A DNA stretch of 51,130 bases, from positions 1-51,130 of the forward strand of contig CALLLH010000039.1 in the NCBI GenBank assembly GCA_938082505.1, read 5' to 3'. A program made the position numbers and the translations under genes. This DNA is from an uncultured Flavobacteriales bacterium. GTDB lineage: Bacteria > Bacteroidota > Bacteroidia > Flavobacteriales_D > Sanyastnellaceae. This document shows, in pieces, positions 26,513-35,878 of the stretch; the first letter of the stretch is position 1, and each line of letters starts with the position of its first letter. Under the pieces are notes generated by a model that saw only the letters and a list, made by a program, of their open reading frames with translations, was not told where the DNA came from and made no database searches.

Positions 26513-27835
26513 ATGTCCACCACCACATCCCAGACCCCGGCCCACACGCGTTCGAGCAGTGCCGCCTTGTTCGATGAAGCCCGTCGGCTTTTTCCGGGCG
26601 GAGTGAATTCACCGGTGCGGGCATTCGGCGCGGTGGGGGGCACACCCTTGTTCATCGACAAAGGGGCAGGGCCCCACATCTGGGATGCCGATGGTCAACG
26701 GTACATCGATTTTTGCTGCTCGTGGGGGCCCCTCATTCTGGGCCATGCGCATCCCGTCGTTCAGGAGCGCATCATGCAGGCGGTTTCCCAAGGAACCTCA
26801 TTTGGTGCGCCGACCCGGTTGGAGAATGAACTGGGGGGGCTCATCCTCGACCATCACCCGCATGCGGAGCGCATCCGGTTTGTCTCGAGTGGTACGGAGG
26901 CGGCCATGAGCGCCATCCGCCTGGCCCGGGGCGTGACCGGAAAATCCAAGATCCTGAAGTTCGACGGGTGCTATCACGGGCATGTCGATGCGCTGCTCGT
27001 CAAGGCGGGCAGCGGCCTGGCCACCCTTGGCACGTCCACTTCCGCGGGGGTGCCTGAAGCCTATGCCCGCGAAACGCTGGTGCTGCCGTTGAACGACCTC
27101 GAGGCCCTCGAGGCGACCATGAAACAGTATGCCCATGAGCTCGCGGTGGTGGCCATCGAACCGATTCCGGCCAACAATGGCTTGCTCATCCAGGATCCGG
27201 CGTTCCTCCAGGGGGTCCGGGACCTGTGCGACCGGTATGGCGTGCTGCTCCTCTTCGATGAGGTGATCAGTGGTTTCCGGGTGGCCTTCGGGGGTGCGGC
27301 AGAGTATTATGGCATCAGGCCGGACGTGATGGCGTTCGGCAAGATCATCGGCGGGGGCATGCCCGTGGGCGCCTACGCGGCCTCTGCTGAAGTCATGGAC
27401 CATGTGGCCCCGGTCGGCCCCGTCTATCAGGCGGGCACGCTCAGTGGGAATCCCGTGGCGATGGCGGCCGGTGCCGGCCAGCTGTCCGAATGTCTCAAGC
27501 CGGGATTCTACGAGGACCAGGAGCGCAGGACGGGCCGGTTGGTCAACCCCATTCTTGCGCATGCGGCGTCCAAGGGATACCCGCTGCGGATCTTCACCCG
27601 GGGCAGCATTTTCTGGTTGGCCTTCAGCGATCAGGTGCACATTCGGCGCAGCAGCGAGATCGACCCCGATAGCATGGCGTATTTCTCGAGGCTGCATGGC
27701 GCATTGCTCGAGCGCGGGGTCTATCTCGGGCCTTCCGGCTATGAGGTCGGATTCGTCTCAGCAGCCCACGGTGACGCCGTCATTGATGAGGCCGTTTCGG
27801 CATTCACAGAAGCCTTGGACGCGGTCTTCAGCTGA
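26513..27835 (+). CDS. hemL: Glutamate-1-semialdehyde 2,1-aminomutase
   Basis: Moves the amino group of glutamate-1-semialdehyde to give 5-aminolevulinate, the step after HemA. 440 residues, normal length. LFPGGVNSPVRAF at the N-terminus, FVSSGTEAAMSAIRLAR, LLLFDEVISGFRVA, and the PLP lysine Lys277 in FGKIIGGGMPVGAYA are all intact. It is divergent from kynU and convergent with the UbiA-like gene, with 3 bp between stops. Confidence 0.97.
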   Translation: MSTTTSQTPAHTRSSSAALFDEARRLFPGGVNSPVRAFGAVGGTPLFIDKGAGPHIWDADGQRYIDFCCSWGPLILGHAHPVVQERIMQAVSQGTSFGAPTRLENELGGLILDHHPHAERIRFVSSGTEAAMSAIRLARGVTGKSKILKFDGCYHGHVDALLVKAGSGLATLGTSTSAGVPEAYARETLVLPLNDLEALEATMKQYAHELAVVAIEPIPANNGLLIQDPAFLQGVRDLCDRYGVLLLFDEVISGFRVAFGGAAEYYGIRPDVMAFGKIIGGGMPVGAYAASAEVMDHVAPVGPVYQAGTLSGNPVAMAAGAGQLSECLKPGFYEDQERRTGRLVNPILAHAASKGYPLRIFTRGSIFWLAFSDQVHIRRSSEIDPDSMAYFSRLHGALLERGVYLGPSGYEVGFVSAAHGDAVIDEAVSAFTEALDAVFS

Positions 27836-27838
27836 ATT

Positions 27839-28690
27839 TCAGCGGACCGAGAGCCAGATCGCGTCGGCGATCAGCAATCCATCGAGCATCAGGAAATAGG
27901 CAGGCGGTCTGTCCTGCCGAGCACAGGCGACCGCGCCCATCATGGCCACGGGCCACAAGAGGGGGGTGAGGTCGCCATCGACCAGCGCCGCGCGGGCGAT
28001 ACAGGCAAGGCCGAGCAGGAGCAGGGCTGAGATTCTGGTGCCAATCGGGCCGACGAGTTGGGGGATGGTCCGCATGGATGGAGGATCCCATTGGATGTCC
28101 CGCAAGTCGAAAGGCAGGGTCAATGCCATGATGATGCAGCCCCGCTCCGACATGAGCAGCCACTGCTCCGATGGCGTCAGGCCCTGCATTCCAGGGCTCC
28201 ACCACAGGGGCCAACCGGCGGTGACCAGGGCCCACACCACGCCGATCCAAAGGAGTTTCAATCGGGGCAAGCGGCGCAAGGCGAACCGGATGCCCCCCTG
28301 TCCAGGCAGCCCGGCATAGAGGATGGTCAATACGGAGGCGAGGAAGAGGCTGGCAGCGACGATGGCGGTTTCCCTGTTCCAACCGTGCAGGCTCATCCAG
28401 GACGGAAAAGCAGCGAACGGAAGGAGAAAAATGCTGATGAGGCGGAGTTGGGGCCAATGTGACCGGTGCCATTCCCGGTGGGCTGTCCTCAGACCGTCAT
28501 TCCGGGTGGATTTGACATGGCGCTGCCAGGTGTAGGCCAACCAGGTGGCGGCGCCGATTCCGCAGGCGAACCAGAATGCATTGGGGGACCATGAGAAATC
28601 CGGATCCGCAAGGGACCAACTGGTGGTCACACACCCGATGGCGCCGACTGCGATGACGGCATTGGACCAGATCATTCGTCTGCCGTACAT
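27839..28690 (-). CDS. Integral membrane protein, UbiA-superfamily-like
   Basis: 283 residues with seven to nine hydrophobic helices (e.g. NAVIAVGAIGCVTTSW, LISIFLLPFAAFPSWMSL, IGTRISALLLLGLACIA). The pattern of an early YTWQRHVKS and a later ALTLPFDLRDIQWD followed by TIPQLVGPIG resembles the UbiA prenyltransferase-like family members common in Flavobacteriia, but the canonical first N-D-x-x-D motif is not evident, so substrate and even enzymatic activity are uncertain. The ATG at 28690 is chosen because TACCTTTG ends 6 nt upstream; an ATG at 28738 would add 16 residues. Divergent from gcvP. Confidence 0.75.
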   Translation of the reverse strand: MYGRRMIWSNAVIAVGAIGCVTTSWSLADPDFSWSPNAFWFACGIGAATWLAYTWQRHVKSTRNDGLRTAHREWHRSHWPQLRLISIFLLPFAAFPSWMSLHGWNRETAIVAASLFLASVLTILYAGLPGQGGIRFALRRLPRLKLLWIGVVWALVTAGWPLWWSPGMQGLTPSEQWLLMSERGCIIMALTLPFDLRDIQWDPPSMRTIPQLVGPIGTRISALLLLGLACIARAALVDGDLTPLLWPVAMMGAVACARQDRPPAYFLMLDGLLIADAIWLSVR

Positions 28691-28696
28691 GCCCCT

Positions 28697-28704
28697 CAAA
28701 GGTA
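28697..28704 (-). promoter_or_regulatory. -7 promoter element of the UbiA-like gene
   Basis: TACCTTTG on the minus strand is an exact TAnnTTTG match, 6 nt before the ATG at 28690, predicting a leaderless mRNA. Confidence 0.45.
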
Positions 28705-28765
28705 GAATACCACACAAGGTCGATACGATTATGAACACGCCGTCCGGCGGGTTGTTGGACCCCTT

Positions 28766-28773
28766 TATTTTTG
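28766..28773 (+). promoter_or_regulatory. -7 promoter element of gcvP
   Basis: TATTTTTG is an exact TAnnTTTG match, 17 nt before the gcvP ATG. No clear -33 element at the expected distance. Confidence 0.55.
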
Positions 28774-28790
28774 ACTATAGAACTTGCGTC

Positions 28791-31655
28791 ATGACTTCAG
28801 GATCTTTCGTCCAGCGTCACCTCGGTCCACGGGAAGAGGAGCATCAAACGATGCTGCAGCACATCGGGACCCCTTCTTTGGAGGAGTTGGTCCGGAACAC
28901 GGTGCCACAGGCCATCCTCTCGGATGAGGCGCTGGATTTGCCCGAGGCCATGTCGGAGTCGGCATACCTCGAGCATGTAGGGCGGATTGGCTCGCGCAAT
29001 ACGCTGTACCGGAACTACATCGGTATGGGATACCATCCCACGGAGGTGCCCAGCGTCATCCGCCGCAATGTTCTGGAAAATCCCGGTTGGTATACGGCCT
29101 ATACGCCTTACCAAGCCGAGATCGCGCAGGGCCGTCTGGAGGCGTTGATGAACTTCCAGACCATGGTCTGCGACCTCACCGGCATGGAGCTGGCCAATGC
29201 GAGCTTGTTGGACGAGGCGACTGCAGCGGCCGAGGCGATGACGATGCTGTACAATGCGCGGAGTCGGAAGGCCGCAAAGTCGGGCATGAACCGTTTCCTC
29301 GTTTCTGACGGGGTGTTTCCACAAACTTGGGCCGTCTTGAAGAGCCGGGCCGTCTACCTGGACATCCGCATCGAGCAGTGCCCCCAGGCGGAAATGGAAT
29401 TCAGCGGCGATGTGTTCGGCGCTTTCGTCCAATATCCGGATGACCGGGGCCGTGTGGAGCCGCTGAAGGATTTCGTGGACCGGGCGCACGCGGCAGACGC
29501 CTGCGTGGTGGTGGCCACCGATTTGTTGGCCTGTGCTCTGGTGCAGTCACCTGGTTCCATGGGAGCCGATGTGGTGGTGGGGAACAGCCAGCGTTTCGGT
29601 GTGCCGATGGGCTACGGGGGGCCACATGCGGCTTTTTTCGCCACCCGTCTGGATTTCAAGCGGAATGTGCCCGGTCGGGTGATCGGGGCTTCCGTGGACA
29701 GGATGGGCAAAGTGGCTTACCGCATGGCACTGCAGACCCGTGAGCAGCACATCCGTCGGGACAAGGCGACCAGCAATATTTGCACTGCGCAGAGTCTGCT
29801 GGCCGTGATGGCAAGCATGTACGCGGTCTATCATGGGCCGAGCGGATTGAGGTCGATTTCGGAGCGGATCCACAGGCTGGCGTGTGCTCTGGCCGAGGCG
29901 GGCAGGGCGGTTGGACATCCGCCTGCACACGAGCAGTTCTTCGATACCGTGGTCTTTGCCGTAGAGGATATGGGTTCCGTAATGGAGCGAGCGGAACGGA
30001 AGCAGATCAACCTGCGTTATTTCCCGGACGGGGTGCACGTGGGCGTTGCCTTTCATGAGTGCACGTTGCCTGCCGATTTCCAAGATGTGTGCGAGGTCTT
30101 TGGCTTCACCGCTGTTCTGCCTCCGACGGCGGAGGATTTCAAGTCTCCTTTGGGCGAACAAGTGCGTGCAGTGGATTACCTGCACCATCCCGTATTCAAC
30201 AGCCACCGTTCGGAGACGGCGATGATGCGCTACCTGAAGCACCTCGAGAACAAGGACCTGTCGTTGACGCATGCGATGATTCCACTGGGATCGTGCACCA
30301 TGAAGCTCAATGCCGCGACCCAGCTGCTGCCCATCGGATGGGCCGCTTTTGCTCAATTGCATCCGTTCTGTCCTCCTGAGCAGGCCGTGGGTACCCGTGG
30401 GATGATTTCAGAGCTGGAGCGATATCTGTGTGAGGTGACAGGGTTTGCGGGCATGAGTCTCCAGCCCAACAGCGGAGCGCAGGGAGAGTACACCGGCCTG
30501 TTGGTCATCCGGGCTTTCCATGCTTCCCGTGGAGAGGCACACCGCAATGTGTGTCTGATTCCATCCTCGGCGCACGGCACGAACCCGGCTTCCGCGGTGA
30601 TGTGCGGGATGGAGGTCGTCGTGGTGGGATGTGACAAGCACGGCAACATCAACCTCGACGAGCTCCGGGAAAAGGCGGCAGCGCATGCCGACAGATTGGG
30701 GGCGTTGATGATCACCTACCCCTCCACTCATGGTGTATTCGAGGAGCATATCCTTGAGGTGACGCAGGCCGTGCATGAGCACGGCGGCCAGATCTACATG
30801 GATGGTGCGAACATGAATGCCCAGGTAGGATTGACCAGCCCTGGGCGCATTGGCGCCGATGTCTGTCACCTCAACCTGCACAAGACTTTCGCGATTCCCC
30901 ATGGTGGTGGAGGTCCGGGTGTCGGCCCCATTGGTGTGGCGGAACACCTGGTGCCATTCCTTCCGGGCCATCCATTGGATGCGGTTGGCGGCGATGCCGC
31001 CATCGAAGCGGTCAGTGCGGCGCCGTTCGGCAGTGCGTTGATCCACCTGATCTCCTATGCGTACATCCGGCTGCTGGGTCCCTTCGGCTTGCGCCGGAGC
31101 ACGGAAGTGGCCATCCTCAATGCGAATTATTTGCGGAGCCGCCTGGAGGGCCATTATGACATCCTGTACAAGGGCAACCGGGGATGCGTGGCACACGAAA
31201 TGATCGTGGACTGTAGGCCGTTCAAGGCGTCTGCAGGCATTGAAGTCACCGACATCGCGAAGCGGCTGATTGACTATGGCTTCCATTCACCGACGGTGAG
31301 TTGGCCAGTGGCCGGGACCTTGATGATCGAGCCAACGGAGAGCGAGCCGCTGGAGGAGCTGGACCGATTCTGCGAGGCGATGATTGCCATTCGGGAGGAA
31401 ATTCGGAGCATAGAGGAAGGTCGCTGGAGCCGCGAGGACAACCCGTTGGTGATGTCACCCCATACAGCCTCGGAATTGACGGCGACGGAATGGAGCCATT
31501 CATATTCTCGTGAGGAGGCGGCCTACCCGGTTCCCGCCATGCGTGAGCGCAAATTCTGGCCGGCTGTTTCCAGGGTGGACAATGCCCATGGCGACCGCAA
31601 TCTGGTGTGCACCTGCCCAAGCGTTGAACTTTACATCGAGCCTCTCGGGGCCTGA
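28791..31655 (+). CDS. gcvP: Glycine dehydrogenase (decarboxylating), P protein
   Basis: The single-chain P protein of the glycine cleavage system: decarboxylates glycine and passes aminomethyl to the lipoyl H protein. 954 residues, the usual full length of the fused form. It begins FVQRHLGPREEEHQTMLQHI; both PLP-enzyme halves are present, with the cofactor lysine Lys698 in LHKTFAIPHGGGGPG and the upstream MNLGSCTMK-like signature here as PLGSCTMKLNAAT. The ATG at 28791 is supported by the promoter; the frame is open from 28545, but that region is the start of the divergent membrane gene. gcvT and gcvH are not in the window. Confidence 0.97.
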   Translation: MTSGSFVQRHLGPREEEHQTMLQHIGTPSLEELVRNTVPQAILSDEALDLPEAMSESAYLEHVGRIGSRNTLYRNYIGMGYHPTEVPSVIRRNVLENPGWYTAYTPYQAEIAQGRLEALMNFQTMVCDLTGMELANASLLDEATAAAEAMTMLYNARSRKAAKSGMNRFLVSDGVFPQTWAVLKSRAVYLDIRIEQCPQAEMEFSGDVFGAFVQYPDDRGRVEPLKDFVDRAHAADACVVVATDLLACALVQSPGSMGADVVVGNSQRFGVPMGYGGPHAAFFATRLDFKRNVPGRVIGASVDRMGKVAYRMALQTREQHIRRDKATSNICTAQSLLAVMASMYAVYHGPSGLRSISERIHRLACALAEAGRAVGHPPAHEQFFDTVVFAVEDMGSVMERAERKQINLRYFPDGVHVGVAFHECTLPADFQDVCEVFGFTAVLPPTAEDFKSPLGEQVRAVDYLHHPVFNSHRSETAMMRYLKHLENKDLSLTHAMIPLGSCTMKLNAATQLLPIGWAAFAQLHPFCPPEQAVGTRGMISELERYLCEVTGFAGMSLQPNSGAQGEYTGLLVIRAFHASRGEAHRNVCLIPSSAHGTNPASAVMCGMEVVVVGCDKHGNINLDELREKAAAHADRLGALMITYPSTHGVFEEHILEVTQAVHEHGGQIYMDGANMNAQVGLTSPGRIGADVCHLNLHKTFAIPHGGGGPGVGPIGVAEHLVPFLPGHPLDAVGGDAAIEAVSAAPFGSALIHLISYAYIRLLGPFGLRRSTEVAILNANYLRSRLEGHYDILYKGNRGCVAHEMIVDCRPFKASAGIEVTDIAKRLIDYGFHSPTVSWPVAGTLMIEPTESEPLEELDRFCEAMIAIREEIRSIEEGRWSREDNPLVMSPHTASELTATEWSHSYSREEAAYPVPAMRERKFWPAVSRVDNAHGDRNLVCTCPSVELYIEPLGA

Positions 31656-31692
31656 GTCTGTGTTGTGGTGCGGTTGGCGGGGTTCATAGAGT

Positions 31693-31700
31693 TATATTCG
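31693..31700 (+). promoter_or_regulatory. -7-like element of the first T9SS type A gene
   Basis: TATATTCG fits TAnnTTCG, 27 nt before the ATG at 31728. A TTG at 31674-31676 lies 16 nt upstream. Confidence 0.35.
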
Positions 31701-31727
31701 CCACACGAATCCAACACCACACACGTA

Positions 31728-33650
31728 ATGAAGCACCTTTACACTTTGGTCTTTGCGTTGCTGATTGTCAGCTTCGCATTTGCCCAGGCACCGGTTCGCG
31801 AATTCGCCGGACGTGCCGTCACCGCCCGCGCTGCAGAAGGTCAGCATGTGGACTACAACCGCGAAATCATCTACACGAATGATTTTTCGGACTGCTCCAA
31901 TATTTCCTTTTACAATGCCTACGATGAGGGGTATACCGACTACATCGATGGCATCAATTGGGAATGCACCACGTCAGCCCCCAGCGGTCCGTATCCCATT
32001 GCCGCCATCTCTTCCACTACGGCCGACAACGGTTTCGTGTTGGTCGACTCCGACTTGTTCGGCGCCGAGGAGAATTACGCCGCCAGCTGGGTGGAGAACT
32101 GCTGGTTCACCATTGACGATCCTGTCGACCTGACGGGTCACCCCTTTGTCACGGTCGAGTTCGAGAACTACTACCGCTGCTGGGACAACACCACGGATGT
32201 CGAGCGTTGCTACATGGAGATTTCTCTGGACGGGGTCAATTGGCCCAGCCCTGAGACCCTCGAAGTGGAGGAAGGTTTCGTCGTGGTTGATGGCGACACC
32301 GTGGCTGCTCGCTACGAAGTATTCCCCACGTATGAGCGGGGTGATGAGTCCACCAACCCCTATGTGGCCCGTTTCGACATCGGCGAAGTGGCCGGTGAAG
32401 AGTCTTCCGTCTACTTCCGGTGGCGTTGGGTTGGCCAGTGGGGCTACGCTTGGATGATCGATGACCTGGTGGTCTTCGATACACCGGCCAATGATGTCCG
32501 CATCGACGGCTACGTCAGCTTTACCGATTACCTGACCACCGGTCTCTGGGAGGCCCAGGTTTGGCCGGAGAGTCAGCTTCCCGCGCTCGACCTCGCCGCA
32601 AGGGTGACCGGTCTCGGCACAGCGGTTCAGCCGAACACCATGCTGACCGTGGCCGTCAATGGCAGCGAGGCAGATGGTGGCATGAGCGAAGGCATCGATG
32701 TGGCCTACGGTCAGTCCGACACATTGCGCGTCACGGGTTGGGAGGCTCCCGGTCAGGGCGATTACGTCTTTGACTTCACGGTGGCTTCCGACAGCACCGA
32801 TGAGTATCCTGCCGACAATGTGGCCCAGATGGCCATTGAGGTGGTCGAGAACCAGTATGGCCGTGACAACGGTGACTTCGTGGGCATGACGCCTGCGGAC
32901 GGTACGGTGGACTTCATCGCCGGTGTGCCTTACGATGTGATCAACGACATGACCATTTACGGCATCGATGTGGCCATCATGGATGGTTCCGATGTGGGAG
33001 CCGAGGTTGTCTGTCACCTTTTCGATTGGGTCGAGTGGAACAATGGTGGCGGTCAGTACGACGGTCTCGTGTCCACCTCGGAGGAAGCCCAGCTTGAGGC
33101 TGACTTCCTGAACAGCGGCGACGGGGAAGTGTCGTGGTACACCTTCGCCCTTGAGGAGCCATACGAGGCCGCGCCCGGTGAGGCCATCATGGCTTGCTTC
33201 GAGCACCTCGGTGGAGACAATGTCCAGATTGGTACGAGCACCCCTCAGTACGCCCAGACGGTCTTCATTTACGGCCCGTTCGGAACGGGCAGTGCCTACG
33301 ATTGGTACTACACCACCAATTGTCCGATGATCCGTTTGAACCTCGATCCGAATGCAGAGACCACCATGGGCGTGGAGGATGTGGCCGGTGAGGGTTTCTC
33401 CCTCGGACGCGCCTACCCGAACCCTGCTACCGGGAACACCCGCATCGACTTCACCCTCGAGGCCGCTGCTGAAGTGACCCTGGAGGTGACCAGCATGACC
33501 GGTGCCATCGTCCGAAGCATGGATCTCGGTGTCCAGCCCGCGGGCAACCAGCGTGCCATCCTCGATCTGGAGGGTCTGACCGCAGGCATGTACACCTACA
33601 CGATTTCCGTGGACGGCGCCCGCGCCACCCGCAAGCTGATCGTGAAGTAA
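31728..33650 (+). CDS. Secreted T9SS type A protein
   Basis: 640 residues. Signal peptide MKHLYTLVFALLIVSFAFAQ. Residues ~50-270 form a beta-sandwich-like module with TNDFSDCSNISFYNA, SSTTADNGFVLVDSDLF and FRWRWVGQWGYAWMIDDL, a layout typical of adhesin/MAM-like jelly-roll domains in Bacteroidota. A further beta-rich part (~275-540) has no family I recognise. The final ~80 residues are a T9SS type A sorting domain (YPNPATGNTRIDFTLE ... GMYTYTISVDG ... RKLIVK). Strongly acidic. The next gene is a diverged relative with the same plan, so this is a tandem duplication. Ligand unknown. Confidence 0.92.
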   Translation: MKHLYTLVFALLIVSFAFAQAPVREFAGRAVTARAAEGQHVDYNREIIYTNDFSDCSNISFYNAYDEGYTDYIDGINWECTTSAPSGPYPIAAISSTTADNGFVLVDSDLFGAEENYAASWVENCWFTIDDPVDLTGHPFVTVEFENYYRCWDNTTDVERCYMEISLDGVNWPSPETLEVEEGFVVVDGDTVAARYEVFPTYERGDESTNPYVARFDIGEVAGEESSVYFRWRWVGQWGYAWMIDDLVVFDTPANDVRIDGYVSFTDYLTTGLWEAQVWPESQLPALDLAARVTGLGTAVQPNTMLTVAVNGSEADGGMSEGIDVAYGQSDTLRVTGWEAPGQGDYVFDFTVASDSTDEYPADNVAQMAIEVVENQYGRDNGDFVGMTPADGTVDFIAGVPYDVINDMTIYGIDVAIMDGSDVGAEVVCHLFDWVEWNNGGGQYDGLVSTSEEAQLEADFLNSGDGEVSWYTFALEEPYEAAPGEAIMACFEHLGGDNVQIGTSTPQYAQTVFIYGPFGTGSAYDWYYTTNCPMIRLNLDPNAETTMGVEDVAGEGFSLGRAYPNPATGNTRIDFTLEAAAEVTLEVTSMTGAIVRSMDLGVQPAGNQRAILDLEGLTAGMYTYTISVDGARATRKLIVK

Positions 33651-33675
33651 CATTTTGGCATCCATGGATGCACGG

Positions 33676-33703
33676 AAAGGGGGTCCTTCGGGGCCCCCTT
33701 TTT
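33676..33703 (+). terminator. Intrinsic terminator with UUCG loop
   Basis: Stem AAAGGGGGTCC / GGGCCCCCTTT (one G-T wobble) closed by a C(TTCG)G tetraloop, followed by TT. It sits 25 bp after the stop of the first T9SS type A gene. Confidence 0.9.
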
Positions 33704-33769
33704 CGTGTCCGGGCCTTTGGGTAAGGTCAAACGCCACTTACGGCCTATTTTGCCGCCCCATTCACAACC

Positions 33770-35809
33770 ATGAAGCACATTCTTACCCTGGCCACATGCG
33801 TGTTGGCCTTTCAAGTGTCCGCTCAAATTGCGGAGCAGATGCCACGCAAGGCAACCGAACAGGAACTCCTGAACAGCCGCCAGCTTGGTGATGACGAGGT
33901 CGCCCGTGCAGCCGCTCAAGGCTTCAGAGGTGGTGGGGACTCCACCATCGTATTCTTCTATGAGGACTTCGCCAATGGATTTGCCGGAAACAACGGTTAC
34001 GGAGCCCTGTCCGTGGAGGACAGCAGCCCGGACAATACCATCTGGCAATACGTCGATGCTGCCGGCGATGGCTACTTCCAGGATGCCTCCGCTTCAGGTG
34101 TGCAGCCACCCGCAGGCGAATTCAGCACCAACATTGGCGCGCTCAGCAGCCTGACGGCGGACAATGGTTGGATGATTTTCGACTGTGATTATTACAATAC
34201 TCCCATCAGCTCTGGCGTAGAGGATACGGAAGGGTTCTTGAACCTGCCGACCCTCGACATGTCGGAATTGGAGAGTGTGGTGATCACTTGGGACCAATAC
34301 CTGCGCTATTGCTGCTACCCCTTCCTGCCCATCTTCGTAGAGGTGAGTGTGGATGGTGGTTCAACCTGGACCTCCTTCGAGGCTGGAGGGTCTTTCATTC
34401 CGTCCGCCAACTCCGCCAGTGCCAATCCGCTGGTCACGAGCCTCGACATCAGCTGCGCCGCAGCGGGTCAGGGTGCGGTAGACATCCGTTTTGCCTACTT
34501 GCAGAGCCCGGTCACAGGTGGTGGATACAGCCACTACTATTGGGGCATCGATGACATCACCATCGAGGCCAACCCCGTGGCCAACAGCCTCGATCTGGTG
34601 CAATTGACCAACGGGGATGTTTACTTCCTGTTCGAATACCGTGTGACACCGATGGACCAAGCCATTCCGGAGGCGGATGGTGGCCTCCTCGCCGGTGTGT
34701 TGTTTCGCAATGAAGGATATGCCGACCAAGAGAACTGCGTGATCACCGTGGAGGTGCTGGACGATGCGGGAACGGTGTTGAGCACGACGTCCACGGACCC
34801 TTTCACCGCCCCCTCCTTCGCGAACAATGACAATTGTCCGGCCAACCCCCAGGATACCCTCTACATCGCGACAGGATGGGAGCCAGAAGCCGCCGGCGAG
34901 TATGTGTTGCGTGCCACGATGGCCAGTGACAGCGTTTCTGACGCGGGTGTGCTGGAAATGGACATCGAATACACGGATTGTGAATTCGGACACGACAACC
35001 CGGCCACATTGAACGTGGAACTCGGGCCCCGCTTCGACGACGAGAATCAGTTCTTTGAGCCCACCGGTTACGGAAACCGTTACACTTTCCACAACGAGGG
35101 AACCACGGTTTACGGATTGGCGGTCGCCTTCGGTCCCAGTCTGGGTTCAGGAATCGATTTCGAAATCCGTTGGGTCGACCAGGATCCGGAAGTCGGCTTG
35201 AGCGATTCTCCTTATGAGTTCGCGGAATTCACCTCGGATGCGAATTGGGCCGGAACGGCAGACAACCCCGTTTACTATCCGTTGGCCTTCGAGGATGAGA
35301 TCGAGGTTCCCGTGAACGGCCTGGCCACGCCCGGTTTCTACGCTGGAGCGGTCATCACGGAGTTCGATTTCGACGACCTCGAGTTGACGGTCCTCGGCAA
35401 CGGGAACAGCGATACGGACAACAGCACCATCATCTACCAGCAGGCGGGAAGTGGCGACTATGTCTGGTTCACGTCGCAGACGGCGACCCCGGCCATCCGC
35501 CTCATCACCTGTCCCGTGACCAGTGTGGATGTGCTCGGTGCATACAACGGCGTGCACCTGCAGGGCAATTATCCGAACCCGACCGCGGGGGAGACCCGGT
35601 TCACGTTCACCTCGGATTGGGGGGGGGACTTCATGATCGAATTGCACGACCTGCAAGGCCGTCTCGTGGACGTGATTGACCTTGGCGCCCGTCCCGCGGG
35701 AGAGCATACCATCGTGTATGACGCCACGCCGTTGTCGGATGGCATGTACACGTTCTCCTTGTTGACACAAGGCGTTCGTGTGACCAAGAAGATGCGTGTG
35801 CAGCACTGA
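33770..35809 (+). CDS. Secreted T9SS type A protein, relative of the upstream gene
   Basis: 679 residues with signal peptide MKHILTLATCVLAFQVSAQ. A jelly-roll-like module covers ~60-270 (FFYEDFANGFAGNNGYGA, LTADNGWMIFDCDYYN, HYYWGIDDITIEA), parallel to the one in the preceding protein; the middle part is a different acidic beta-rich region. The C-terminal ~80 residues are a type A sorting domain (NYPNPTAGETRFTFTSD, LVDVIDLGARPAGEH, DGMYTFSLLTQG). TATTTTG, one base short of the -7 consensus spacing, ends 17 nt before the ATG. A long GC-rich terminator follows. Role unknown; surface adhesin or enzyme accessory are both possible. Confidence 0.92.
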   Translation: MKHILTLATCVLAFQVSAQIAEQMPRKATEQELLNSRQLGDDEVARAAAQGFRGGGDSTIVFFYEDFANGFAGNNGYGALSVEDSSPDNTIWQYVDAAGDGYFQDASASGVQPPAGEFSTNIGALSSLTADNGWMIFDCDYYNTPISSGVEDTEGFLNLPTLDMSELESVVITWDQYLRYCCYPFLPIFVEVSVDGGSTWTSFEAGGSFIPSANSASANPLVTSLDISCAAAGQGAVDIRFAYLQSPVTGGGYSHYYWGIDDITIEANPVANSLDLVQLTNGDVYFLFEYRVTPMDQAIPEADGGLLAGVLFRNEGYADQENCVITVEVLDDAGTVLSTTSTDPFTAPSFANNDNCPANPQDTLYIATGWEPEAAGEYVLRATMASDSVSDAGVLEMDIEYTDCEFGHDNPATLNVELGPRFDDENQFFEPTGYGNRYTFHNEGTTVYGLAVAFGPSLGSGIDFEIRWVDQDPEVGLSDSPYEFAEFTSDANWAGTADNPVYYPLAFEDEIEVPVNGLATPGFYAGAVITEFDFDDLELTVLGNGNSDTDNSTIIYQQAGSGDYVWFTSQTATPAIRLITCPVTSVDVLGAYNGVHLQGNYPNPTAGETRFTFTSDWGGDFMIELHDLQGRLVDVIDLGARPAGEHTIVYDATPLSDGMYTFSLLTQGVRVTKKMRVQH

Positions 35810-35833
35810 GTGCACCATTGTCGATGAACTTGG

Positions 35834-35871
35834 GCGGCCCGCTCCCTGCAAGGGGGGCGGGCCGCTATTTT
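35834..35871 (+). terminator. GC-rich intrinsic terminator after the second T9SS gene
   Basis: A 13-bp stem (35834-35846 with 35853-35865, one G-T pair) with a six-base loop, followed by TATTTT. It ends 13 bp before the next start codon, and its T-rich tail is part of a promoter-like box. Confidence 0.85.
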
Positions 35872-35873
35872 CG
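35866..35873 (+). promoter_or_regulatory. -7-like element 5 nt before the GH3-like gene
   Basis: TATTTTCG fits TAnnTTCG and directly follows the terminator stem. It ends 5 nt before the ATG at 35879, which would make the mRNA leaderless. Confidence 0.4.
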
Positions 35874-35878
35874 CAAGG

